A DNA stretch of 31,106 nt. Origin: a virus. Shown in pieces: positions 17,401-23,542 of this stretch. The notes beneath the pieces were generated by a model that saw only the letters and a list, made by a program, of their open reading frames with translations, made no database searches and was not told where the DNA came from. Numbering within the stretch: position 1 is the stretch's first letter; the number at the start of each line of letters is the position of its first letter. A program made the position numbers and the translations under genes. Location of the stretch: positions 1 through 31,106 of the IMG/VR virus record IMGVR_UViG_3300042991_001091; one strand, given 5' to 3'.

Positions 17401-20390
17401 ACACCAAAAGACACACCGTTGTTCGTGTATCAGACAGCAAGGTGGTCGCATCATTTTCAGATCAAAAACAGGCCTGGGATTTTATTGCTGCCATGCCTAA
17501 AGAGGATCGCGGAAAACATTATTACGAAAGGCGACCAACTCCGGCTGCGGTAGAAGCCAATCGACGCATGAAAGAGGGTAGTCTGGCCGTCCGCAATGAC
17601 GTTAACGGTCAATTCATCCAGCCCAACGACCGCTGGTACGCCCAACCCATGGCCTTCACCGACCGTCTCAAGGAAGTTATGAGCACTGTCAAGGACTGGT
17701 GGCATGAGCGTGTTACTCCTCAGCTACAACATTTCAAGGATTTAAACTACAAAGACCCCTCTCAATTGCCAGTAGTGGAGCATCTCCGCCAGGCGGAAGA
17801 AATACCCAGGTATGCTCGGGAACTGGTCGGAAGATTCAATCAACGACTGCTGGTCATTTTGAAAAATGATCAAGATCGAGACACCTATGAGCACCTCGCA
17901 GTCCTTCGGGACATGTTCCGTGAAGCCACCATCGGTGTTGTTTCTCAGAAGGGTCCACAACAGATCAATGATTTTCTCGAAGCCCAGGGTTATGCTGATT
18001 TGGGCCAACTGCAAAGCCATATCGCTCATTTTGAATCACTCCGCAATGCTGCGGTGAATGAGGCCCTTAATCTCCGCAAATCATTCTGGGATAGATGGCG
18101 CCGGAAAGCCGTCGCTGCGGACATCCTTCCGGACAGTATTCTTGAAAATGAAGACTACTTTCACCATCAAGTCAAGCAATGGCAGGAACTCAACGAGAAG
18201 TTTTCCGGGACAGCCCCGGGGATGCACAAGACCAAAAAATCGTTTCAAAAGGGACGAACAGGTTTCGCCGGAGAATATAATCTGGACTATTTTGCCAGCG
18301 AAACCGGCGTACTTGTTGATCTAATCACCCAAGTTCAAACCGCCAAATCGTTGCAAGATATCCGCAACAATGATAAATTAAACGTTCTACCGCGCCTGGT
18401 AGCCGAGGCCGATCGGCTGAATGCCGCTGCGGCTCCGGGAACCACCAAGGAAACGTGGAAAACAGTCCTGAAGAGCGGTTTGGTCCTGGATGCTTTTGGC
18501 AACCCGATCACCGAACAGACCCACGAATTTTACAAACCTGTCCGGGGTAACTTCTTCCATAAAGTTCTAACCCTGACCGAGCGGTCCATCAGAAACATCA
18601 TGGAAGAATTGCAAAATGTCGTTGGTCCCGATCCTACCCTGGACGAACTGATGGACATTGCCAGACTACACGCCGGAACTGCCATAGCCACCGGATTACG
18701 ACAACCACTTCTTGATAATTACATGGTGTTGAACCGTCAGATCATCAGTGCCATGGAACACTTCCAGGAACAAACCGATCCTACCTTCCTTGGCCGCATG
18801 ACATCATATCTCCAAACCCAATGGAAGCGCTGGATTCTGTTCAACCCCTTCCGAGTTACCCGTTACCTGCTCAACAACACTACCGGTGACGCCGACATTT
18901 CTTTTGCCTATCGTCCTGGTATTTTCAAGCATGTAGGACAAGCATATAAAGAACTCTACGCTTGGGCCTACAAGAATTCAGCCGGTTTAACTAACGCTCA
19001 GCGTAATAAACTTGAAACCTTAAACCGTAAGGGCCTTCTCGGTTCCGGTATTACAGTGCATGAAATTCCTGAATTGTCCGATGACACGTTGACCAAGTTG
19101 ATTAATAATCCGAAACCTCAACTGATCAAGCGCTGGTTCAAGGGTGTTCATAAATTCAACAATTTCCGTGAAAACATTATGAGACTGGCCGCCTGGGAAT
19201 ACATGAATGCTGAAAATGCTGCCGGTCGGTTTGCCGATCTTCATTATGCGGCCAGCAATAAGGCCGAAGTGAACGCCATTGATTCCATGGACGACAAGCT
19301 CATCAAGATGTCAAGGGAATTGATCGGAGATTACGGGAACTTATCCTATGTTGGTCAAAAACTCCGCAAATATGTCATTCCATTCTGGTCCTGGGCTGAA
19401 ATCAATGCCCCCCGATACTTCAGAATGATGAACAATGAAATCCGAGCCGGAAATACCAGGGGAGGGCTTAGGGTTGCCGGCGTTCTCGGGGCAAAGGCCG
19501 CTGTGCGTGCTGGTGCATTTGCCGCCCTGGTCATGGCCTGGAACTTCGCCTTTTTCCGAGACGAAGAAGAAGAGATGCGCCGTCTCGGACGTGATCAACT
19601 CCATCTGATTCTCGGCCGTCATTCTGATGGTTCAGTCATTTCCTTACGTGTCCAGGGATCTTTTTCCGATACCCTCGGATGGCTCGGTGCGGAAAACCTT
19701 CTTGAGGAACTCCGCTCACTGAAGAAAGGACGGGTAACCCTCGCCGAGGAAGCCAAGTCGATAGCCATGGCCCCGGTGAAACGTCTCATTGGCGGTATCA
19801 CTCCACTTTATAAAACCGCTGCTGAAGCCGCTACGGGAAAGTCCATGTTTCCTGAGCCGTTCAACCCTCGCCCCATTCGTGACAAGTTTCAACATATTAT
19901 GAAGGGTGCAGGCCTTGATTGGATTACAGACCGCTATATCTCTGGAAAGCCGGCGCCTCCGCTGTTCAGTATGAAGTCCATCGCCCAGCCGTTTCTCTAC
20001 ATCACTGATACCCATGAAGCTGCCTACTTCCATTCCATCAAGTTGGCGAATGATTGGCTAAAAGACCAGGGAATGCCTCGGACATCGTCCGACCCGACTC
20101 CACGGTCCAATGCACTGTATTACTGGCGTCAGGCGACCAAGCTTAAAGATAAAGAGGCTGAAGCCTATTACAAGGCCCTCTACCTTAAACTTGGCGGCAA
20201 GGCAACAGGTATGAAGCAATCCATCAAGCACACCGATCCATTGGTCGTCATTCCTCTTAAATTCCGGGCTAAATTTCTCTCCTCCATGGGAGAGGATAAT
20301 AAAAAGACCTGGCGCATGGGTGTCCGCTGGTGGCAAGAAACCTTCAAGGGATATCAGCACGCTCCGGGGAACACGTCCGACGGAGATTAG
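11445..20390 (+). CDS. Giant multidomain (polyvalent) phage protein with metallopeptidase-like and ADP-ribosyltransferase-like domains
   Basis: The 2981-residue protein shows in order: a hydrophobic Gly/Ala-rich region (about 85-370) like those of ejected internal virion proteins; Pro-rich linkers containing a GALFNEAYRSWVVP motif (about 585-600); a module ending in WVATFTPVKI (about 785-940); a metallopeptidase-like domain with HELIGH at 1102-1107 and GEMVAH at 1169-1174; and an ADP-ribosyltransferase-like domain with FHGTG (H1241), AYGWGAYVSD (1263-1272) and YVIYDE (1423-1428). After these come an RPGWH module (1840-1970), a small module (1980-2045), and a helical C-terminal half with ILFNPFRVTRYLLNNTTGD (about 2463-2481), LIGDYGNLSYVG and IPFWSW blocks and a hydrophobic stretch near 2680-2703. 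The domain mix matches the published class of phage polyvalent proteins, thought to enter the cell with the DNA. Domain names are by recognition, and activity is untested. Confidence 0.8.
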   Translation: MAERDVSQILEDLKKTSSGTSTPTTQDEWIAKLRADAGPSESYAPPVSPDLWKPEDLQRMLPEAEYPVPADWKPPAYQYTPSKGSVMDEFARGMESGLRGIASAPNAAIAMAGNLVKQVGATNVGQAVEDFGRTGMDYWKPDPRFNNAPRVTKIEDVQGTKDLVDYLAGAAGQFAPQVGLSVMGGGLGAFGGKALAQRMLPNAFSQFPTAASTAAAGKMINRGIMAGVGATGMAQENEQIASMQLEKNQKLDAFRAIPFAALAGATEIVPVVSLLKRTGMGNQILKRLGVNTLEDAVMRGPGIVPLVKSIVAGGMKMAGIEAGQEGIQTELERAGVEGMSLTDAEARSDVLNSMIQGGFLGLVTGGAGGSVVPVRPNMQRSGQRLSDIFQTGGELVDQQPLSAAGQPLNPSGQANDLPVGTDLANLPDADLTYLGRREHPPVSPLGLPEPSNMLPEPVDSLGNKIPYSGSVPPAPELGPTQRTWFPYGSEGDETAYPTSSAARQVDLTQSPARPPATGTTTPSAPVDLTSPQPQTMVTPAIAKTIDETSRISSMLDETTILDTQVHPTTGDLVVLDPDQSLAGIMQNRGALFNEAYRSWVVPRSKINDLIPELQATAPAPTPHPSSQSLAQTASNAINQQVQFGDQVERSEKKRTPPKTFSELGPLEMAINAAAAAQPEESLSQPGTLDIPEKTALQRDNQDRMNAMLEAAGLGAGRLAAKGQEAVQPEAIAEPRTGITMPDKLPATLETTGQDEGRLAARNKTGPPEGLVNTGIEPPTAIHRSFFNKLRRLMAPGQRDAGGKIIAPNPESRTDIGARMNSGFGMPTAVKGFSASEVEKLSTYTPELRGVVEPEEIIMSNGEAFRHSGRTAYRYNIPNHYNADLDPLGLWKQTAMIHAANSHAHPGVIFSNLVKKHGYSGYVFNFDKEGKERWVATFTPVKIQENLGKMSVKEQSAEPAPDGVRFDGEMMGYRQFTDTQSGRTLLKDPGETMDQFMERLRPAGKLMTAEGQPETVEESAGEQQRVKHSAVKSFVRKLNKSLPPGLRVVAIQSTAELPDAIQSTLLRLDPDSKVFGYMDPDGTCYLVTSSFETIEHIYETLAHELIGHYGLEQMMGEAAFNKMMLSAYDSMMSHSDTKAEMTAIWKLYNTVGQKPNFDLHTQEGKIRLMGEMVAHISETSQNPTWFENIISSVRAFLRQLGFTVEWTNQDIRAMLQQSSDYIFSNPVKSDATTGGLQIKVFHGTGQRFRKFDFNKIGSESGQMAYGWGAYVSDIKGVGMYYAEKAGKTSPSGKGWTGTFIIHKGKDQKDYQFLDWNTPVDPQLLQTIHDDLTPEQQVRFDDTMNEYAKEANGNRGAVVYQAVRDALYGQSKEEAISAGNYYPAKVESARQASLFFVAHGISGMRYPAGKKLGDIHYGTTAGHDYVIYDESAMDVEKFQRTYQRKQGQFLVRQNDQLGVGSVMVQMDTGKLAAAVPPSSVNYLANGKALPLLKDLPDNPDVHKLWTAVSSVMRSLINPQHPYLSLNRSMVEDILGQQPALNGPAKAAWTDLQNFYASVLGTLAEPKRIKITTEITDMPERMARFAVKKGGILQDDEFYKRYLRPYMNQAKREIDMAGEVGIQEFIRKNRPTVNSDSKRAIQGIADLLDEYAKSRPQETGDNQKIVAPEKVANWKQEVEKTREFVKRFKDAVDIYRNVWIQALDQQAGKTESKPAGRQEYLVNGKPMPDFSQSNSQAVQVTMEKIHILLKILSGQSTGKRLYAQLSVQKVLKNVGKGELGSWRPGLSNKTFGDLIELSKWYYDTFGQIDWRNPPDKFKPVDVKMTTPGATSTMRDQGGSFLIRQGKPPSGPVATEYKLLRTLKTRPGEVFSLFIGNKESIPVGEWLTAEPLPTAGFADRPGWHTSKTPSTKHLSEANRVWAEVEVPATTEDRVAGKPPSPNGQYKFPRPAAQGGEWTISGSIKVVKILTPEEVEKTRSGKLSVRLAIDNTKRHTVVRVSDSKVVASFSDQKQAWDFIAAMPKEDRGKHYYERRPTPAAVEANRRMKEGSLAVRNDVNGQFIQPNDRWYAQPMAFTDRLKEVMSTVKDWWHERVTPQLQHFKDLNYKDPSQLPVVEHLRQAEEIPRYARELVGRFNQRLLVILKNDQDRDTYEHLAVLRDMFREATIGVVSQKGPQQINDFLEAQGYADLGQLQSHIAHFESLRNAAVNEALNLRKSFWDRWRRKAVAADILPDSILENEDYFHHQVKQWQELNEKFSGTAPGMHKTKKSFQKGRTGFAGEYNLDYFASETGVLVDLITQVQTAKSLQDIRNNDKLNVLPRLVAEADRLNAAAAPGTTKETWKTVLKSGLVLDAFGNPITEQTHEFYKPVRGNFFHKVLTLTERSIRNIMEELQNVVGPDPTLDELMDIARLHAGTAIATGLRQPLLDNYMVLNRQIISAMEHFQEQTDPTFLGRMTSYLQTQWKRWILFNPFRVTRYLLNNTTGDADISFAYRPGIFKHVGQAYKELYAWAYKNSAGLTNAQRNKLETLNRKGLLGSGITVHEIPELSDDTLTKLINNPKPQLIKRWFKGVHKFNNFRENIMRLAAWEYMNAENAAGRFADLHYAASNKAEVNAIDSMDDKLIKMSRELIGDYGNLSYVGQKLRKYVIPFWSWAEINAPRYFRMMNNEIRAGNTRGGLRVAGVLGAKAAVRAGAFAALVMAWNFAFFRDEEEEMRRLGRDQLHLILGRHSDGSVISLRVQGSFSDTLGWLGAENLLEELRSLKKGRVTLAEEAKSIAMAPVKRLIGGITPLYKTAAEAATGKSMFPEPFNPRPIRDKFQHIMKGAGLDWITDRYISGKPAPPLFSMKSIAQPFLYITDTHEAAYFHSIKLANDWLKDQGMPRTSSDPTPRSNALYYWRQATKLKDKEAEAYYKALYLKLGGKATGMKQSIKHTDPLVVIPLKFRAKFLSSMGEDNKKTWRMGVRWWQETFKGYQHAPGNTSDGD

Positions 20391-21246
20391 TCGCTGCTTT
20401 ACTCGGGAGGCTCTTATCGGCATGACGATCGAGGGCCTCCTTTTTTGCGCCCAATTCAATATGAGCGTATCTGGCCGTTTGAGCCAAGTCGGAATGCCCG
20501 AGAATCGACTGAAGCAATTTCAAGTTCCCGACTTCCCGGAGGAACGATGTCGCAAAGGTATGCCGTAGGATATGCCATCCGGAATAGGGCAGCTTAGCCC
20601 ACTGGAAAGCCCGATTGATCCCGGCGTCGGTTCCCGCTACTCTGGGCTGATAATGATTCCTCGGCGAAGGGAAGACCCAGGGGGTATCACCCCAGCTTTT
20701 CTTTCCCAGGTACCGCTTGTGCTTTTCCAGGATCTCCATCATCTGCGGTGATAAAGGGATTGTCAGTGTCTTTCCGCGCTTAACCTTGACCGTCAGAATT
20801 CCGTTGATAATTTGGTCCCAACGCAGCTTGAAAATGTTTTCCCGCCTCAGTCCGGTGGTCAGCGCCAGGGATACCATAATCTTCAGAGGATTTCTACAAT
20901 AAAACAATAATTTTTGGGCCTCATCATCAGTCATAAACTGTTCGTTCATCTTGGGAACCAGGCAGTGCATCACCGGAAGTTTCTCCACAGCATCATATTC
21001 CTGCCCCATTCTGAGGATTCCCAGAAGAGTCTGGAGCATCAGATTAACAGACGCAGCCGCCAGCTCCTTGCTGTCCACCTTGAGTTGATCTACCTCTTTC
21101 TGGCCGATCGTACCTATCTTTTGATTCAAAAAATAGGCGTTAAGATGTTTAATTGCCCATTCATAGGCCCTGAGAGTATTGATCGGCACTCTCATGGCCT
21201 GTTTCCGTTCTAAAAACATTTCTGAATAATCGGTAAACTTTTCCAT
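20344..21246 (-). CDS. int: Tyrosine recombinase (phage integrase)
   Basis: The 300-residue protein has an N-terminal SAM-like DNA-binding domain (about 1-95) and a catalytic domain. It carries the tyrosine recombinase residues: Arg134 (in TTGLRRENIFKLRW), Lys159 (VKRGKT), His225 and Arg228 (HILRHTFATSF), His251 (LGHSDL) and Tyr260 (ARYAHI). All catalytic positions are present, so it is predicted active in site-specific integration or excision. The ATG has GAGGAG shortly upstream on the minus strand and a TTGACA promoter. Its last 47 bases overlap the end of the giant gene in convergent orientation, and the 3' end carries the virion-operon terminator. The C-terminal 40 residues after Tyr260 are longer than needed for catalysis and follow the overlap. 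An attachment site is not identifiable by eye. Confidence 0.93.
   Translation of the reverse strand: MEKFTDYSEMFLERKQAMRVPINTLRAYEWAIKHLNAYFLNQKIGTIGQKEVDQLKVDSKELAAASVNLMLQTLLGILRMGQEYDAVEKLPVMHCLVPKMNEQFMTDDEAQKLLFYCRNPLKIMVSLALTTGLRRENIFKLRWDQIINGILTVKVKRGKTLTIPLSPQMMEILEKHKRYLGKKSWGDTPWVFPSPRNHYQPRVAGTDAGINRAFQWAKLPYSGWHILRHTFATSFLREVGNLKLLQSILGHSDLAQTARYAHIELGAKKEALDRHADKSLPSKAATNLRRTCSPERADIP
20407..20446 (+). terminator. Rho-independent terminator of the virion operon
   Basis: GGAGGCTCT (20407-20415) pairs with AGGGCCTCC (20432-20440) through nine positions including one G-U pair. Inside it ATCG and CGAT can add an inner stem. Six T residues follow at 20441-20446. It lies 17 bases after the giant gene's stop and inside the 3' coding part of the opposing integrase gene. 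There is no T run on the other strand, so it acts on rightward transcription. Confidence 0.85.
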
Positions 21247-21271
21247 ACTATCTCCTCTCTTTTTTTAGATA

Positions 21272-21301
21272 ATAATATAATCACCATTATTATTATGTCA
21301 A
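21272..21301 (-). promoter_or_regulatory. Predicted integrase promoter
   Basis: On the minus strand TTGACA (21301-21296) is followed by TATATT at 16 bases (21279-21274) or TATTAT at 18 bases (21277-21272). The integrase ATG is 26-28 bases further on and is preceded by AGAGAGGAG. The -35 is a perfect sigma70 hexamer, and the -10 spacing is slightly off the 17-base optimum in either alignment. Confidence 0.7.
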
Positions 21302-21318
21302 ATTTTATTTTTTATCTC

Positions 21319-21347
21319 TTGACTTTGCACCCGAAAGAGATTATATT
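21319..21347 (+). promoter_or_regulatory. Predicted rightward early promoter
   Basis: TTGACT (21319-21324), a 17-base spacer and TATATT (21342-21347) form a near-consensus sigma70 promoter. It points toward 21462 and the replication genes. Its -35 box lies 17 bases from the integrase -35 box in the other direction, so the two promoters are back to back and could be repressed together. Confidence 0.75.
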
Positions 21348-21374
21348 ACAATCAATGAAAGGAGGTGGTGTCCC

Positions 21375-21410
21375 GTGCTTCCATCGACGCAGCCGGCAAT
21401 GACCCGCTAA
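21375..21410 (+). CDS. Possible 11-residue leader peptide
   Basis: AAAGGAGGTG (21358-21367) is the best ribosome binding site in this region, and GTG at 21375 follows its GGAGG core by 9 bases. The frame encodes VLPSTQPAMTR and stops at 21408-21410. An ATG at 21355 overlaps the same site but lies upstream of the core, so it would not use it. It sits between the early promoter and the first early gene. It may be a translated leader or a chance reading of a strong site. Confidence 0.25.
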   Translation: MLPSTQPAMTR

Positions 21411-21412
21411 CC

Positions 21413-21448
21413 GTCAACAATTTGACAGAGACCGTATTGACCGGTCAA
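21413..21448. promoter_or_regulatory. Paired TTGAC/GTCAA half-sites (putative operator or recombinase arm sites)
   Basis: GTCAA at 21413-21417 faces TTGAC at 21422-21426 across 4 bases, and TTGAC at 21437-21441 faces GTCAA at 21444-21448 across 2 bases, giving the 12-base palindrome TTGACCGGTCAA. The same pentamer occurs in both -35 boxes (21297-21301 and 21319-21323). The cluster lies between the early promoter and the ATG at 21462. Confidence 0.45.
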
Positions 21449-21461
21449 ATTTGAGGAATTT

Positions 21462-21893
21462 ATGAAAAAGAACAAGCTGGAAGTAATGAGAGAAGCGCGT
21501 GACCGAGCCCTGGAATCGGGCGTTAATTTTCACACCATGAACCTGGCCCATCCCTCAGGTAAGAAAAAAGGCGGTAACATCATCGCCGCAATCCAAAAAT
21601 TGGATAATAACCTCTTTGATATCGGTGAATTGGGCAAATTTTTGTTTGATGTTGTTCGTGTTAAGCTTTACAGAATTCAATATTCATTTTGCTCACCCGA
21701 CGAAAAGAACCCTTCCAGAATATTTGGTGAAGGGCAGGCAGCTTTACGGTTTTTTAACGATAAATCCGCATTGGTTTTGCATGTTCCCAGAGGAGCCAAT
21801 TTGTCCCAGGTGCTTAAAGAAGGAGCATTGGAATATGCGGCGATAAAACAGGTTCACTGGTTGAAAAATGTTACTACAAAGGATCTCGTATGA
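21462..21893 (+). CDS. Early protein of unknown function
   Basis: This 143-residue protein is the first full-sized gene after the rightward early promoter. GAGGA at 21453-21457 precedes the ATG by 4 bases, a slightly short spacing. The N-terminus is basic and helical (KKNKLEVMREARDRALESG). The remainder mixes strands and helices: FDVVRVKLYRIQYSFCSPDEKNP, then an ALRFFNDKSALVLHVPRG block. No family is recognised. It ends with an ATGA overlap with the DUF3310 gene, so it is translationally coupled to the early operon. Position in the operon suggests an immediate-early regulator or host-takeover role, but nothing in the sequence proves this. Confidence 0.55.
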   Translation: MKKNKLEVMREARDRALESGVNFHTMNLAHPSGKKKGGNIIAAIQKLDNNLFDIGELGKFLFDVVRVKLYRIQYSFCSPDEKNPSRIFGEGQAALRFFNDKSALVLHVPRGANLSQVLKEGALEYAAIKQVHWLKNVTTKDLV

Positions 21894-22162
21894 GTGATGC
21901 AGTAAACCATCCGACCCACTATACCAAACACGGTGAGGTGGAGTGCATTGCTGCTATCCGAGCTTCAATGTCCAGAGAAGAATTCTGCGGGTATCTCAAG
22001 GGTAATACCATGAAATATCTCTGGAGATACCGGGACAAGGGCGGGATGGAAGACCTTAAAAAGGCAGGAGTGTATCACCACTGGCTTGTTGAAGCATACG
22101 TGGATTTTTGTCAACAAAAAGGAATTAAATTCGATGGAGAAAGTCCAGTATCGAGTATATGA
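21890..22162 (+). CDS. DUF3310 family protein
   Basis: The 90-residue protein carries the family signature NHPTHYTKHGEVECIAAI at residues 6-23, then FCGYLKGNTMKYLWRYRDKGGMEDLKKAGVYHHWLV, matching DUF3310 (often annotated as SaV-like or nucleotide kinase-like). These proteins are widespread in phage early regions and their reaction is not established. The family has a conserved NHPxHY start, a GN..KYLWR helix and an EDL.KA..Y helix, and all three are present here. Length is near full for the compact form. The ATG is within an ATGA overlap and has AAAGGA 6 bases upstream. The next gene overlaps its end in another frame. Confidence 0.88.
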   Translation: MSDAVNHPTHYTKHGEVECIAAIRASMSREEFCGYLKGNTMKYLWRYRDKGGMEDLKKAGVYHHWLVEAYVDFCQQKGIKFDGESPVSSI

Positions 22163-22400
22163 TGTTTACCTGGCGGCTTTTATGGCCAGTCACAGTTTTC
22201 CACTGGATCTTGAAATTGTGACTCCGACAAAAATTGCTTTTGTATTTACCGGTACGCAAGAACAAATTGACCAAGCCCGGAATTCTTATTTTCATGATAG
22301 CGAACTTCAAGCCTTTATAGGACAAATTAGACAAATGAAGATTGCTCTACATGATTGTCTTCGCCGGAATAATGATGATATCTATAGGAATGATATATGA
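22134..22400 (+). CDS. DUF5659-like small early protein
   Basis: The frame is open from 22086, but that start lies deep in the DUF3310 gene with no binding site. ATG at 22134 has AAGGA upstream at about 11 bases and gives 88 residues. The pattern VYDVYLAAFMASHSFPL.LEIV, then KIAFVFTGTQEQIDQARNSYF and FIGQIRQMKIALHD, matches the DUF5659 type as I know it (DLYLAAFL..kG, r..FVF.d, .y....v....f...ik.LK). That family has no assigned function. It overlaps the DUF3310 gene by 29 bases and ends in an ATGA overlap with the nuclease gene. The family assignment is moderate. Confidence 0.55.
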   Translation: MEKVQYRVYDVYLAAFMASHSFPLDLEIVTPTKIAFVFTGTQEQIDQARNSYFHDSELQAFIGQIRQMKIALHDCLRRNNDDIYRNDI

Positions 22401-23542
22401 TCTGCGATAAGCGTACATCTTCAGCAAATCCGCTGGAAAAACCGGTAGACTGTAAAAACTACATTTCTGTCGGCAGTGTTGCCGATGACAACGCCCGCTC
22501 CATCGGCTTTTGTCAATTGAGCGGAGAATTTCTTTGTATCGAAGACACCGACGGAAGGTTTCCCCGGCTCAGCTTTTCAACTATCTCCGATTTTCTTGAT
22601 TGTAAATGGAAATACTTTCTGAAACATATCAAGGGTATTTACACGCTTCCGCCGGCTACAGGTGATGCCCTGAAAATGGGCCAACTTTGGGACGTTTGTG
22701 TGCAGACCTTGGTAGGAAATATTCCCAAGTCGGAAATTAAAAAAACAATTGAGAAATATGAGATTCCGGAATTGGCTGAACGTAAAGTGCATGCTGTTTA
22801 TAAAGCCTTCAAAGATCTTGAAATCAACTTGGATATCATGTGCCGGCCCCAAGACAGGTTTGAGCTACCGATGAATTATCCCTTCGCTAATCATTCCTTT
22901 GTCCTCACCGGGGTTTATGATCGTAAATACGAAAACTATTTTGTGGAGACCAAATTTTCAAGGTCCCCTGATTATTATCAAAACTTATTCAACATCATCC
23001 CGCAAGTCGGAACATACTTTGCAGCCGACCCGGACATGGAACATTGCATCATGGAGGTTGTCCGTTGCCCTGATTTGCGTGGAGACAAGGAGGACCTGGA
23101 AGAATACCAGCAGCGTTGCTACGCCGATATCATGGCTCGGCCCAGTTGGTATTTCCCTGGATGGAACAAAGAAAAACGAACCTTCGGAAAGAAATTTCAC
23201 CGTTCCGAATTCAATCTTGATGAAGTAATCGAACGTTACCAGGACGTGTATTATCAGATCGCCGATTCCGCTTATCGTAATGCGTTCACTAAAAATTACA
23301 AAGCCTGTTACCGTCCCTTTCCCTGTGATATGATTCCGATCTGTCTTTTCAATGTAATGTCGGAAACAGTTTATGGGATCAAGGCAAAGCCGGTGTTCAC
23401 TGTTCCCGTAGATCAATCCACCGATGAAGGACGGATGGCTTCGAAAATTGAGACGGCGGTTCATATCGCAGAATCCAAGCAACCGATTAAAAAGACTACC
23501 AAGAAATACCAATCAGAACAATTACCCAAGGAGAATAAATGA
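22397..23542 (+). CDS. PD-(D/E)XK nuclease with probable Fe-S cluster
   Basis: The 381-residue protein has a RecB/Cas4-like layout. LSFSTISDFLDCKWKYFL (58-75) is the typical N-terminal helix with a cysteine (C69). D175 (in TGVYDRK) and E184-T-K186 (VETKF) are the PD-(D/E)XK catalytic residues. A C-terminal KACYRPFPCDMIPIC supplies C304, C310 and C316. One early and three late cysteines is the arrangement that ligates a 4Fe-4S cluster in Cas4 and AddB-type nucleases. The protein is expected to be a DNA exonuclease working with the Sak4-like ATPase encoded next (ATGA overlap), in phage recombination or replication. The N-terminal 55 residues are unlike the family core. AGGA precedes the ATG by 7 bases. 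Confidence 0.8.
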   Translation: MICDKRTSSANPLEKPVDCKNYISVGSVADDNARSIGFCQLSGEFLCIEDTDGRFPRLSFSTISDFLDCKWKYFLKHIKGIYTLPPATGDALKMGQLWDVCVQTLVGNIPKSEIKKTIEKYEIPELAERKVHAVYKAFKDLEINLDIMCRPQDRFELPMNYPFANHSFVLTGVYDRKYENYFVETKFSRSPDYYQNLFNIIPQVGTYFAADPDMEHCIMEVVRCPDLRGDKEDLEEYQQRCYADIMARPSWYFPGWNKEKRTFGKKFHRSEFNLDEVIERYQDVYYQIADSAYRNAFTKNYKACYRPFPCDMIPICLFNVMSETVYGIKAKPVFTVPVDQSTDEGRMASKIETAVHIAESKQPIKKTTKKYQSEQLPKENK

